From Bog-473 sp963807675 (GTDB lineage Bacteria; Actinomycetota; Acidimicrobiia; Acidimicrobiales; RAAP-2), in contig CAWECP010000012.1 of NCBI GenBank assembly GCA_963807675.1, positions 992,001 to 1,056,000 on the forward strand: a DNA stretch of 64,000 bases, read 5' to 3'. Position 1 is the stretch's first letter, and every line of letters begins with the position of its first letter. Both the position numbers and the translations under genes were made by a program. This document shows positions 18,881 through 27,693 of this stretch, piece by piece. Under the pieces are notes generated by a model that was given only the letters and a program-made list of their open reading frames with translations, did not search any database and was not told the origin of the DNA.

Positions 18881-20565
18881 CGACGGTGGCCGCCATGCTG
18901 GCGGGCCGGGCCCACGACGACCGCACGGGCGTCCTGGACGCCAGAGGGACCTGGACGTGGCGCGAGGCGGTGACCGAAGGCGCGGCGCGGGGGGCCCTGG
19001 CCCGGTCGCTCCTGGGCGACGCGCTGCCCCACATCGGCGTGCTGCTGCCCAACGGACCCGAGTACCTGTTCTGGCTCAACGGGGCGGCGTTGGCCGGGGC
19101 GGCGATCGTCGGGATCAACCCGACGCGACGGGGTGAGGCCCTGGCCGCGGACGTGCGCGCCACCGACTGCGCGCTCATCGTGACCGACGCCGAGGGCGCC
19201 GAGCAGCTGAGGGGGCTGTTCCTCGGCGTGGACGACGACCACGTGCTCATCACCGGTACCGAGCGCTACGGCGCCCTGCTGGCCCAGTTCACCGGCTCCG
19301 AGGAGGCCCTTGACCTCATTGCGCACGCGGACGAAATGGCCGAGGAAGCTCTTTTCCTTCTCATCTTCACCTCGGGGACCACGGGTGTGCCCAAGGCGGT
19401 CCGCTGCACCCAGGGCAGGCTGGCCGGCATCGCCGAGGTGGCCGGACCGGGTTATGGCTATACCGCCGAGGACGTCTGCTACTGCCCGATGCCCCTCTTC
19501 CACGGCAACGCGCTCATGGCGCTGTGGGGCCCCGTCGTCCTCATGGGGTCGGCGATCGCCACCCGCCCCCGCTTCAGCGCGTCGAGCTTCCTGGACGACG
19601 TCCGCCGCTTCGGGGCGACGAAGTTCAGTTACGTCGGCAAGGCGATCGCCTACATCCTGGCCACGCCGGAGCGGCCCGACGACGCCGACAACACGCTGAA
19701 GAGCGCGTTCGGGACCGAGGCCTCGGTGCGTGACCGCGAGCGTTTCCGGGCGCGCTTCGGGTGCTACCTCATCGAGGGCTACGGCCAGAGCGAGGGCGGT
19801 GCCTCCATCAACCCGGTGCTCGGTATGCCCCGGGGAGCGGTGGGCAAGCCGGTGGACGGGATCGACCTGGCCGTCATCAGCCCCGAGACGGGCGAGGAGT
19901 GCCCGCCGGCCGAGATCGACGCCGAGGGCCGCCTCCTCAACGCGGGCGAGGCCATCGGGGAGCTGGTCAACCGCAGCGGCCGGGGCAAGTTCGAGGGCTA
20001 CTACCGGCGCGACGACGCCGAGCGCGACCGCCTACGCAACGGCTGGTATTGGACCGGCGACCTGGGCTATGTCGACAAGGAGGGCTTCTACTACTTCGCC
20101 GGGCGGACCGGGGACTGGCTCCGGGTCGACTCGGAGAACTTCGCCGCCGGCCCGGTGGAGACCGTGCTCTCGCGTCACCCCGACCTCTCCGTGGTGGCGG
20201 TGTACCCGGTACCCGACACGGCGTCGGGGGCGGGCGACCAGGTCATGGTGGCCATTGAGCCGCTGCCGGGACACCCCTTCGACCCGAATGCCTTCGCCGA
20301 ATGGCTCAAAGAACAACCGGACCTGGGACCAAAATGGGTCCCCCGCTACGTGCGGGTCTCGCCATCGCTCCCCGTGACGGCCACCGGGAAGGTGACCAAG
20401 GTGGGCCTGAGGAAGGAAGCGTGGGTGAGCGACGAGCCGGTCTGGTGGCGTCCACTCGACAGTACGGAGATCCGCTTCGTGCCTCTCCGTGATGAGGACC
20501 GGGTCACCCTGGCCGCCGGGTTGGAGGAGAACGGCCGCCCGCCGGTGGGCGCCGCCATTAGCTGA
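18877..20565 (+). CDS. AMP-forming acyl-CoA ligase (FadD-like)
   Basis: 562 residues. The P-loop-like A3 motif LIFTSGTTGVPKAVRCTQG is near residue 160, the adenylation motif GYGQSEGGASINPV follows, then WYWTGDLGYVDKEGFYYFAGR and the C-terminal TATGKVTKVGLRKE with the catalytic Lys. It activates a carboxylic acid to its CoA thioester. It is translationally coupled to the FMN dehydrogenase by a GTGA overlap. It resembles FadD17-type ligases of mycobacteria and could supply substrates to the beta-oxidation genes elsewhere in the window. Confidence 0.87.
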   Translation: MTTVAAMLAGRAHDDRTGVLDARGTWTWREAVTEGAARGALARSLLGDALPHIGVLLPNGPEYLFWLNGAALAGAAIVGINPTRRGEALAADVRATDCALIVTDAEGAEQLRGLFLGVDDDHVLITGTERYGALLAQFTGSEEALDLIAHADEMAEEALFLLIFTSGTTGVPKAVRCTQGRLAGIAEVAGPGYGYTAEDVCYCPMPLFHGNALMALWGPVVLMGSAIATRPRFSASSFLDDVRRFGATKFSYVGKAIAYILATPERPDDADNTLKSAFGTEASVRDRERFRARFGCYLIEGYGQSEGGASINPVLGMPRGAVGKPVDGIDLAVISPETGEECPPAEIDAEGRLLNAGEAIGELVNRSGRGKFEGYYRRDDAERDRLRNGWYWTGDLGYVDKEGFYYFAGRTGDWLRVDSENFAAGPVETVLSRHPDLSVVAVYPVPDTASGAGDQVMVAIEPLPGHPFDPNAFAEWLKEQPDLGPKWVPRYVRVSPSLPVTATGKVTKVGLRKEAWVSDEPVWWRPLDSTEIRFVPLRDEDRVTLAAGLEENGRPPVGAAIS

Positions 20566-21271
20566 CTGCGACCTCGATGATGTCGAGCACGCCGGTCAGG
20601 TCCTCGACACGATGATCGCCGGGCTCGAGGGCGGGCGCGGGCCGCCCGGCTCGCTCCGCCTGCCGCCAGACGTGCGCGGCGCGCATGCCCATGCGGCGGG
20701 GGCCCCGCACGTCCGGCTCCCACGAGTCGCCGACGAAGAGGACGTCGGCGGGAGCGACGCCGAGCGCCGCCGAGGCCTTGGCGTAGATCCCGGGGTGCGG
20801 CTTGCGTGACCCAGCCCGGGCCGACGTGATGCCCACGTCCACCAGGTGGAGCAGGCCGACCTCCTCGAGATACGCATCGAGCTCCCAGCCCCAGTTCGAG
20901 CAGACGCCGACGGCCAGGCCGGCCTGGCGCAACGACTCCAGCGTCGTGAACGCCTCCGGATACGCCACCATCGCTCCCTGGTCGAGTTGGCGTAGTGCGT
21001 CGACGACCACCTCGGCGTCCTCCTCGGCGACACCGGCGGCTTCGGCCAGCTGCCGGAGCCGTGACCTGACCCAGCTCTCGTAGGCCGCCTCGTCGATTGA
21101 GTGCTCGCCGTGCTCGACGCCGTCGTAGCGCGTGAAGTAGGCGTCGGCGACCGCTCCCTCCAGCGTGTAGCCGTGCGCCGCGAACACATTGCCGTAGTCC
21201 GCGTTGGGATCCGCCCAGTGGGCCAGGGTCCCGTAGAAGTCGAAGATCACCGCATTGACCACGACCTCCAT
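20558..21271 (-). CDS. HAD-family hydrolase
   Basis: 237 residues. Motif I is VIFDFYGTLAHW, with Tyr where the second Asp usually sits (DxY rather than DxD), common in dehalogenase-type HADs. The rest are VGVCSNWGWELDAYL, SRKPHPGIYAKA and LFVGDSWEPDVRGPRRMGM. ATG at 21271 fits motif I eight residues in. The 3' end overlaps the convergent acyl-CoA ligase by 8 bp. Substrate unknown. Confidence 0.82.
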   Translation of the reverse strand: MEVVVNAVIFDFYGTLAHWADPNADYGNVFAAHGYTLEGAVADAYFTRYDGVEHGEHSIDEAAYESWVRSRLRQLAEAAGVAEEDAEVVVDALRQLDQGAMVAYPEAFTTLESLRQAGLAVGVCSNWGWELDAYLEEVGLLHLVDVGITSARAGSRKPHPGIYAKASAALGVAPADVLFVGDSWEPDVRGPRRMGMRAAHVWRQAERAGRPAPALEPGDHRVEDLTGVLDIIEVAVS

Positions 21272-21355
21272 TCTGTCCCGAGCGCGTGACATTTCCTTTG
21301 TGACGAAGCCGGACGTCGACCAGCGGGCCGCTCCACGGGCCATACTTCTCGGGCC

Positions 21356-21997
21356 ATGGACGTCGACAAGCCTCCGGCCGACGCATCCTCCGAGAGTCCT
21401 GATCAGGAGCCTTCCGCCGGCGGCCCGGGCGAAGAGCGCTCGTTCCGGTGGGCGTTCGAATTGGTCGGCGTCGTCGTCGTGGCCGTCGTCATCGCCGTCT
21501 TGCTGCGCACCTTCGTGGTCGCCACCTACTCCATCCCCTCTGGCTCCATGGAGCCGACCCTTCAGATCGGCGACCGGATCGTGGTGAACAAGCTGAGCTA
21601 CCACCTGCACGGCGTGGACACCGGCAACATCATTGTGTTCGCGACTCCGCCAGAGGAGAACTGCGCCGGCCCCCCCGTGGCGAACCTCGTGAAGCGCGTG
21701 ATCGGGTTGCCCGGCCAGACCATCTCGCTCTCCGAGGGCCGCGTCTACATCGACGGGAAGCTGCTCGCCGAGCCCTGGCTGCCCCCGGCGGTGCGCGAGG
21801 AGACCTATCCCGGGCCCTCCAGCGAGCCCTACGCGCTGCACCGGGCCTTCTACATCCCCGCCGGCGATGTCTACGTCATGGGTGACAACCGGACCCAGTC
21901 GTGCGACAGCCGCTACTGGGGACCGGTGCCCGAGTCGACCATCGTCGGGAAGGTCGACCTGCGGATTTGGCCGCTGTCGCGACTCGGGCTCTTGTGA
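21356..21997 (+). CDS. lepB: Signal peptidase I
   Basis: 213 residues. A cytoplasmic Pro/Ser/Glu-rich N-terminus (1-30) precedes one transmembrane helix (about 34-56), then YSIPSGSMEPTL with catalytic Ser64, NLVKRVIGLPGQ with general base Lys113, and the C-terminal box VMGDNRTQSCDSR. It cleaves signal peptides of exported proteins on the outer face of the membrane. ATG at 21356 is clear. It stands alone between the divergent HAD gene and a convergent DUF3052 gene. Confidence 0.96.
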   Translation: MDVDKPPADASSESPDQEPSAGGPGEERSFRWAFELVGVVVVAVVIAVLLRTFVVATYSIPSGSMEPTLQIGDRIVVNKLSYHLHGVDTGNIIVFATPPEENCAGPPVANLVKRVIGLPGQTISLSEGRVYIDGKLLAEPWLPPAVREETYPGPSSEPYALHRAFYIPAGDVYVMGDNRTQSCDSRYWGPVPESTIVGKVDLRIWPLSRLGLL

Positions 21998-22021
21998 ATC
22001 GCGGCGCGGGTGAGTAGCAGA

Positions 22022-22420
22022 TCAGGATCGGAGCTCTCCCCGCCAGACGAGGCGCAGCCCGGACCACGTCTCGTCGATGGCGCACACCTTGTTGTCCACC
22101 AGGCCTAGGGGCAGGGCAACCTCACGGACGACGTCCTCGTTCATCGTCGTCTCCACCCCCGAGGCGCGCTTAGGCCAAGCCACCCACAATCCGCCAGCGG
22201 GGAACACCATCCGGCCAAGAGCGTCGACGCGGCGCTGGTAGTCGTTTCGACGGGTGAAGAAGGCCACCACGACATCGGCTGAGCCGCGTGCCTGACGCTT
22301 CACCGTGACGCCAGGAGGTAGCCCCTCGATGACCCCCGCCGGCGCGCCGACCAGGGCGAGCGTCGAGCCCTCGGCGATGCCGAGCTTTTTGGGCAGTGGG
22401 GTGCCGCTGTAGCCGGCCAT
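22022..22420 (-). CDS. DUF3052 family protein
   Basis: 132 residues. The start MAGYSGTPLPKKLGI and the internal WVAWPKRASGVETTMNEDVVRE are hallmarks of DUF3052, a small cytoplasmic family widespread in actinobacteria and of unknown function. The conserved WPK(R/K)xSG loop resembles a ligand- or phosphate-binding loop, but this is only an impression. It lies 29 bp downstream of a methyltransferase stop on the same strand. Confidence 0.85.
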   Translation of the reverse strand: MAGYSGTPLPKKLGIAEGSTLALVGAPAGVIEGLPPGVTVKRQARGSADVVVAFFTRRNDYQRRVDALGRMVFPAGGLWVAWPKRASGVETTMNEDVVREVALPLGLVDNKVCAIDETWSGLRLVWRGELRS

Positions 22421-22449
22421 GACCTCGGGACGAACCGGCCGACGCGTGA

Positions 22450-23256
22450 CTAGGCCATCGCCTCGTAGACCATGAAGGCGAGTGGATACTCGAACTCGCC
22501 CGGGCCCACGGCGAAGCGAGCCAGGTGTACCTCCAGTCGGGCGGCAGCCTCCTCCTCACGGTCGGGAGGCACGCCCATGAGGCTGAAGAGGGACGGGTCG
22601 GTGACGGCCTGGGCCGGGCCGCCCACGGTGGCCTCGTGCCCCTCGGCGCGGACGGCCCCGAACCCCGCGGCTTCCAACAGTTCGCGCACGTACTCCTCGT
22701 CGCCGAAGGCGAACGGGCCGACCGGGCTCTTCCCCGGCGGGGGCGTGGCCGGGGGCGGCAGCAGGGGCCGTAGTGCCGTGCCGACGTGCCACGGGTTTCG
22801 CTCGACGCTCTGCCAACAGGCGAACACGAAGCGCCCGTCCGGCGCGAGCCGATTCTTGATGGCGGCGAGGGCGGCCGTCGGCTCGTCGAAGAACATGACC
22901 CCGAATTGGCTGACCGCCAGGTCGAACGGTCCTGGCTCGAGCGTGCCCGTCTGCACGTCCATATGGAGGAAGCGGACATTCGAACGACCTACTTCGGCCG
23001 CTCGGCGCCGCGCCAACTCGAGCAAGGCCGACGAGATGTCGAGCCCCACCACCTCGCCGTCGGGCCCGACCGCCTCGGCCAGGGCGATCGCCAGCGAGCC
23101 ACCCCCGCACCCGACGTCGAAGATCCGGTGACCCGAGCGGGCGTCGGCCGCCTTGACCACGTGGGGCGTGACCCCGTCGGTGAGGCGCTCCCTCTCGGGC
23201 CACGTGGCCACCCACCGGGGGTGGTTCCACCTCCGGGTCTCCGACTCGTTGGCCAC
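22450..23256 (-). CDS. Class I SAM-dependent methyltransferase (UbiE/Coq5-like)
   Basis: 268 residues. Motif I IFDVGCGGGSLAIALAEAVG near residue 46, motif Post-I VVGLDISSALLELARRRA, motif II FDLAVSQFGVMFF and motif III LAPDGRFVFACW are complete. The GTG at 23256 starts VANESETRRWNHPRWVATWP. The substrate is not evident; UbiE-like quinone or generic small-molecule methylation are both possible. It is divergent from an LLM oxidoreductase with only 36 bp between the starts. Confidence 0.85.
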   Translation of the reverse strand: MANESETRRWNHPRWVATWPERERLTDGVTPHVVKAADARSGHRIFDVGCGGGSLAIALAEAVGPDGEVVGLDISSALLELARRRAAEVGRSNVRFLHMDVQTGTLEPGPFDLAVSQFGVMFFDEPTAALAAIKNRLAPDGRFVFACWQSVERNPWHVGTALRPLLPPPATPPPGKSPVGPFAFGDEEYVRELLEAAGFGAVRAEGHEATVGGPAQAVTDPSLFSLMGVPPDREEEAAARLEVHLARFAVGPGEFEYPLAFMVYEAMA

Positions 23257-23292
23257 CGCGCCACGGTAGCCGGGACCGCTACGTTCGAGGCC

Positions 23293-24165
23293 GTGCGCGT
23301 CGGGCTCGTCATCCTCCCCAGCGACCGGTGGGCCGACGCCCGCCGCCAATGGGAGTGGGCGGACGACGTCGGGTTCGCGACGGGATGGACCTACGACCAC
23401 ATCCGCTGGGGCGGGATGCCCGACGGGCCTTGGCACGCGGCGGTCCCCGTGTTGGCGGCCGCGGCGGGCGTGACGTCCCGCCTGCGCCTCGGCACCTTGG
23501 TGGCCACACCGAACTTCCGGCACCCGGTGACACTCGCTCGCGATGCCATCGCGCTCGACGACCTGAGCGGCGGGCGGCTCGACCTGGGCCTCGGTCCGGG
23601 CAGCGAGGGTCCTGACGCCACCGTCCTCGGGCAGGAGCCCTGGCGGCCGGCCGAACGCATGGCCCGCTTCGAGGAGTTCCTGCGGATTCTCTCCGCCATG
23701 CTCACGGCCGACGGCGCGACGTCGACGTCCATGCGCACCGAGCACTACGCAGCCGTGGAGGCACCGAGCACGCCCGGCACGCTGCAGCGTCCGCTTCCCC
23801 TGACCGTGGCAGCCAGCGCGACCACGGGGCTCCGCCTCGCCGCCACCTACGGCCACCAGTGGGTCACCATCGGCCCTGGTCGCGGGCCGCGCACCCCCGA
23901 GACGATTTTGGAGGCGGTGCGGCAACAGGTCGAAGTGATGGAAGTGGCCAGCCGGGTGGCCGGGCGGGCGGCGCCCGGCCGGGTCATCCTCTGGACGCCC
24001 GTCGAGCCGCTCATCACGTCGGTCGACCAGTTCGACGCGCTGGTGGGCCCATACACCGAGCTCGGCTTCGACGAGTTCGTCCTGCACCACCCGGCCCAGA
24101 CGGGCCCGTACTCCGGCAACGTCAAGGCGTTCGAGCAGATCGCGGCCAAGTACGCCGGGGACTGA
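23293..24165 (+). CDS. LLM-class F420-dependent oxidoreductase
   Basis: 290 residues of the bacterial luciferase-like fold: VGLVILPSDRWADARRQWEW at the N-terminus, ATGWTYDHIRWG, RLRLGTLVATPNFRHP and the LDLGLGPGSEG loop near residue 97. Typical of actinobacterial F420-dependent dehydrogenases; substrate unknown. GTG at 23293 follows the family pattern and matches the divergent methyltransferase start 36 bp away. Confidence 0.85.
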   Translation: MRVGLVILPSDRWADARRQWEWADDVGFATGWTYDHIRWGGMPDGPWHAAVPVLAAAAGVTSRLRLGTLVATPNFRHPVTLARDAIALDDLSGGRLDLGLGPGSEGPDATVLGQEPWRPAERMARFEEFLRILSAMLTADGATSTSMRTEHYAAVEAPSTPGTLQRPLPLTVAASATTGLRLAATYGHQWVTIGPGRGPRTPETILEAVRQQVEVMEVASRVAGRAAPGRVILWTPVEPLITSVDQFDALVGPYTELGFDEFVLHHPAQTGPYSGNVKAFEQIAAKYAGD

Positions 24166-24264
24166 TGCTGACGCGTGCTCGGCTCACACGGCGGAGCCCT
24201 CCCTCAACTCGCGACCGACGGACGCCGCCTTCGCCGAGACATTCCGGACCTGATCAGCCTGCAG

Positions 24265-25435
24265 TCACAGGGCGTCGATGAGCGCCCGGAGTCCGGCCCG
24301 GGCCGACGCCGGTTCGACCCGCTGCACGGCGATGGAGGTGGCACCGACCCACGAGGCCGCTTCGTTGAGCGCCCGCGCCACGTGCTCGGTCGAACCCGGG
24401 TCGAAGAGGGTGACCTGCTTGGCGACCAGCACGTTGTCCAGGCGGCCCGGGTCGACCAACCCGACGATGTTGGTGCCGCCCAGTACCGGCATGGCGAAAT
24501 AGCCGAACTTGCGCTCCGCCTTCGGCGTATACGCCTCGAGACGGTGGCGCAGCCCGAACAGGCGCTCGACGCGGCCGCGGTACCAGATCAGCGAGTCGAA
24601 CGGCGAGAGCAGGGCGCTCCGCGTTGCGCCGCGACGGCTCAGGCCCTCCAACGTGGCCGGGTGGACGTAGGCGGGCGCCTTCCATCCCTCCACGCGGACC
24701 TCGACGAGCTGGGTAGACGCCAGCGCGTGGCGCACCTCCGCTTGCAGCATGCCGTGGTACGCGGCCAGGTCGGCCACGGTCGCCACGCCGAGCGAGCGGG
24801 CGGCGGCGGCTACGAGGTAGGCGGCGCATTCCCCGTCCGACCACTCCTGGTCCAGCAGGTGAGAAGGAATGGCGCGCTCGGCCAGGTCGTAGACGCGCTG
24901 GAACCCCCGGCGATGTCGGCAGACGATTTGGCCGATGTCGAGCAACCACTCGGCCGCGATCTTGTTCTCGGACCAGTCCCACCAGGTACCGCCTTTCTTG
25001 GCGCCACCGAGCTCGTTGGCCGTGAGGGGACCCTCGGCGCGGAGCCGGGTCAGCACGTCGCGGATGCTCTTCTCCTGGTTCTCGAGGCGGTGCCACCGCC
25101 TGCCCTTGGCGAGGCGAGCCGCGCCGCTTGAACGCGTAGGCCGGCCAGTCCTCGAGCGGGAGGACGCAGGCCGCATGCGACCAGTACTCGAACGTCGAGC
25201 TCTTCGGACCCCAGAAGGCCTGGTCGATCCGCGTCCGCTGGGTAGGCCCTCGTCGGGCGTAGGTCACGAGCTCATGCGAGCGCGCCAGGACCGAAATCGT
25301 GTCGAGCTGGACGGCACCCAATCGGCGCAGCATGCCTGCGATGCCGCCTCCCGCCCGGGCGCCGCGTAGGCCCTGGGCGGACAGCGAGATGCGGCGCGCC
25401 TGCTCGATGCTCAGATCGTCGGGACGCGGCGCCAT
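24265..25435 (-). CDS. YcaQ/AlkX-type winged-helix DNA glycosylase-like protein (one frame break)
   Basis: Removing one C at 25119-25120 joins FKRR to ARLAKGRRWHRL and gives 389 residues, the family's normal length. Features include LSIEQARRISLSAQGL at the N-terminus, GAVQLDTISVLARSHELVTYAR near residue 40 and IWYRGRVERLFGLRHRLEAYTP near 290, all typical of the HTH_42 family. The E. coli YcaQ enzyme unhooks DNA interstrand crosslinks. A repair role is plausible but the QxD-type catalytic residues cannot be confirmed without an alignment. Confidence 0.8.
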
Positions 25436-25487
25436 CGGGGCCGCAACGTAGTGCAGCGCTGTCGCCGCGCGGCGCAGCCGGCGTCTG

Positions 25488-26621
25488 TCAGTCGAGCAGT
25501 GCGGCGGCGACGGCGTCCTCGAGGGCGCGGTCGTTGGCCCACATCATCTGCTGCTGCTTGGCCCGGCGGAAGTAGAGCTGGATGTCGAAGTCGAGGGTGA
25601 ACCCGATGCCGCCGAACAGCTGTTGGGCCATGGCCGTGATGTCGCGGAACGTCGAGCAGGCGAACAACTTGGACATCGGGGCCAACGAGGTGAGGGGTCG
25701 ACCGTTGGCGCCCGCCCAGGCCGCCTCGTGCACCAGCTGCTCGGCCCCGTCCAGGTTGGTGACGGCGTCGGCCAGGTAGTGGGCCAGGGCCTGAAACGCC
25801 CCGAGAGGCTTGTCGAACTGGTGCCGGTCCAGCGCATACTGCGTGGTGATCTCGAGGGCATAGCGCGCACCGCCGACCGCCTGTGCGGCCAGCAGGACCA
25901 GGGCGGGCTCGAGCACCTGCTGCCAAGTAGCCCACCCGCTGCCGACCGGGCCGACGCGGTCCTCCTCGGAGACCGCCACATCGTCCAGGGTGACTTCGTA
26001 TTGGGTGTCCGAGGAGATGGAGAACTGCTGACGTAAGGAGACGCCGGGTGCCGAGGGGTCCACGAGAAAGAGGTCGACGGCATCAGGGGCGTCGCCGGTG
26101 CGGGCCAGGACCAACAGGCGGTCGGCCGCCGAGGCGAAAACGACGTGACGCTTCAGACCGTGCAGACGGAAGCCGCCGCCCTCGGCGGTGCCTGTTGCGG
26201 TGGCGGTCACGCCGCGAGGAGAGAAGCCGTTCTCGGGCTCGAGCCAGGCCGGGGTGATGACGGCTTCGCCCGAGGCGATGGCGCGCAACCAGCGCTCCTT
26301 CTGTGCCGGGCTCCCCGCGGCGGCGAGCACACCGCCGCTCATGACGGCGCTGACAAAGTGGGGCGTCGGCGCCAGGGCACGGCCGAGCTCCTGGTACAGA
26401 GCCACCCCTTCGATGAGCGACATGCCGGAGCCGCCGTACTCCTCGGGCAGCAACAAGCCGATCAGGTCAAGCTCGCCCAGCTGGGACCACAGGGGCGCGG
26501 AATACCCGACCGGGTCGTCCTCCATGGCTCGCACCACCTCGAGCGAACAGTGCTTGGCCAGCACGTCGCGCGCGGTCTGGCGCAGCAGCTCCTGCTCCTG
26601 GTCGAATTCAAGGTCGAGCAC
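25488..26621 (-). CDS. Acyl-CoA dehydrogenase, possible non-canonical active site
   Basis: 377 residues with the three ACAD domains. The C-terminal motif usually written GGxGFTWEHD is here GGIGFTLDFDIQLYF, so the usual catalytic Glu is an Asp or lost. This is reminiscent of the non-catalytic partner in heterotetrameric ACADs such as ChsE1-ChsE2 of steroid degraders. It is the last gene of the operon whose first gene also encodes an ACAD, so the two may assemble together. The FAD-domain loop WLEPENGFSPRG is somewhat unusual. Partnership is inference. Confidence 0.88.
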   Translation of the reverse strand: MLDLEFDQEQELLRQTARDVLAKHCSLEVVRAMEDDPVGYSAPLWSQLGELDLIGLLLPEEYGGSGMSLIEGVALYQELGRALAPTPHFVSAVMSGGVLAAAGSPAQKERWLRAIASGEAVITPAWLEPENGFSPRGVTATATGTAEGGGFRLHGLKRHVVFASAADRLLVLARTGDAPDAVDLFLVDPSAPGVSLRQQFSISSDTQYEVTLDDVAVSEEDRVGPVGSGWATWQQVLEPALVLLAAQAVGGARYALEITTQYALDRHQFDKPLGAFQALAHYLADAVTNLDGAEQLVHEAAWAGANGRPLTSLAPMSKLFACSTFRDITAMAQQLFGGIGFTLDFDIQLYFRRAKQQQMMWANDRALEDAVAAALLD

Positions 26622-26653
26622 TCAGCCCTCTTTCGTGATCGGATCCAACAACG

Positions 26654-27160
26654 TCATGGTCGCGCGGGTGACGGTCGCCACCGGTCACCCGAGCGGACCC
26701 AGGGGTTGTCGTCGGCGGCACGGGGGAGGGCGATGCGAGCCGTGCAGGTGGTCTTGACGTCACCAGCGACGGACAGCGTCACCGCCACGGTGACGAAGCC
26801 GCAGCCGGTGTCGTCGACCTCGGAGGACTCGACGACGCCCCGCAGCGACATGGTGTCGCCGGGGAAGACGGATCCCTTCATGCGGAAGGTCACCCGGCCC
26901 AACCGGCCGTGGGGTCCGGTCCAGTCGGTCAGGTAGCGCTCGAACCAGGCCGCCTGGTTGGGCGTGTTCAAGAAGATGTCCTGCGTGCCGTTGCGGTTGA
27001 CCGCGAAATGCTTGTCGTGGTGCATCGGCCGCCAATCGCGAGTGGCCAACGCGCCGAGGACGACGGTGCTCGCGTTGACGTCGTAGTCGAGCGCCGGCAG
27101 CTCGTCGCCGGGGTGGACGTCGTCGAAGAGGAGGCCGGGCGCGACGGGTGTGGTGGTCAC
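26654..27160 (-). CDS. MaoC-like hot-dog dehydratase, probable catalytic subunit
   Basis: 168 residues. The hydratase-2 dyad is visible in DWRPMHHDKHFA (Asp and His of the D-x4-H motif). It would hydrate an enoyl-CoA. The start at 27160 overlaps the stop of the upstream MaoC-like gene by 4 bp. The upstream partner lacks a clear His in its motif, so the two probably form a heteromer, as in the ChsH1-ChsH2 hydratase of cholesterol side-chain degradation. Confidence 0.85.
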   Translation of the reverse strand: MTTTPVAPGLLFDDVHPGDELPALDYDVNASTVVLGALATRDWRPMHHDKHFAVNRNGTQDIFLNTPNQAAWFERYLTDWTGPHGRLGRVTFRMKGSVFPGDTMSLRGVVESSEVDDTGCGFVTVAVTLSVAGDVKTTCTARIALPRAADDNPWVRSGDRWRPSPARP

Positions 27161-27693
27161 GCGGCGTCACCCCGCTGGTAGCCGAAGCCCGTGTAGGACT
27201 CCACGGCGACGAGATCGCCGTCCTGGTTGGTGTAGACGACGTCAATCACCCAGAACCGGCCGGTGCCGAGCTTGGTCGTCTTCTCCTCGCTCACCGAACG
27301 CAGGACCTGATGGGTGCGCAGGAGGTCGCCCATGCGGACCGGCGCGTGGAACTCGATCGTGTTGTCCGTCATCACCGCCTCGGGCAGGCCGAAGACCTCC
27401 TTCAGGTCGAAATGCACCTGTAGCGGGAGGGCCTGCATGGTGCGCCCGGGCGCCCAGTGGTGCGGCCGGAACCAGACCGAGACCATGGTCGGGGGCGCGA
27501 TCGGACCGTCGGTGAGGGCGGCGGCCACCTCGGGGTCCCAGAAGAGCGGGTTGCCGTTCTCGACCGAGGCGCACGACGTCCAGACGTAGCCCTGCTCGAC
27601 CGGGAATTCACCCACCTCGTGGTACTGCTCCTTGCCGACCAGGTCGAGGGCAGCCGTCATGGGGTCCGTGTTTCGGTCTGGGCCCGGCGTCAT
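27157..27693 (-). CDS. MaoC/FAS1-like dehydratase, probable structural subunit
   Basis: 178 residues of the N-terminal MaoC (FAS1-like) hot-dog type: SCASVENGNPLFWDPEVAAA contains the degenerate NPL motif without the His, followed by APPTMVSVWF. ATG at 27693 overlaps the CoA-transferase stop by 4 bp, and its stop overlaps the next MaoC start by 4 bp, so expression is tightly coupled. Likely a partner of the catalytic MaoC rather than an enzyme on its own. Confidence 0.85.
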   Translation of the reverse strand: MTPGPDRNTDPMTAALDLVGKEQYHEVGEFPVEQGYVWTSCASVENGNPLFWDPEVAAALTDGPIAPPTMVSVWFRPHHWAPGRTMQALPLQVHFDLKEVFGLPEAVMTDNTIEFHAPVRMGDLLRTHQVLRSVSEEKTTKLGTGRFWVIDVVYTNQDGDLVAVESYTGFGYQRGDAA

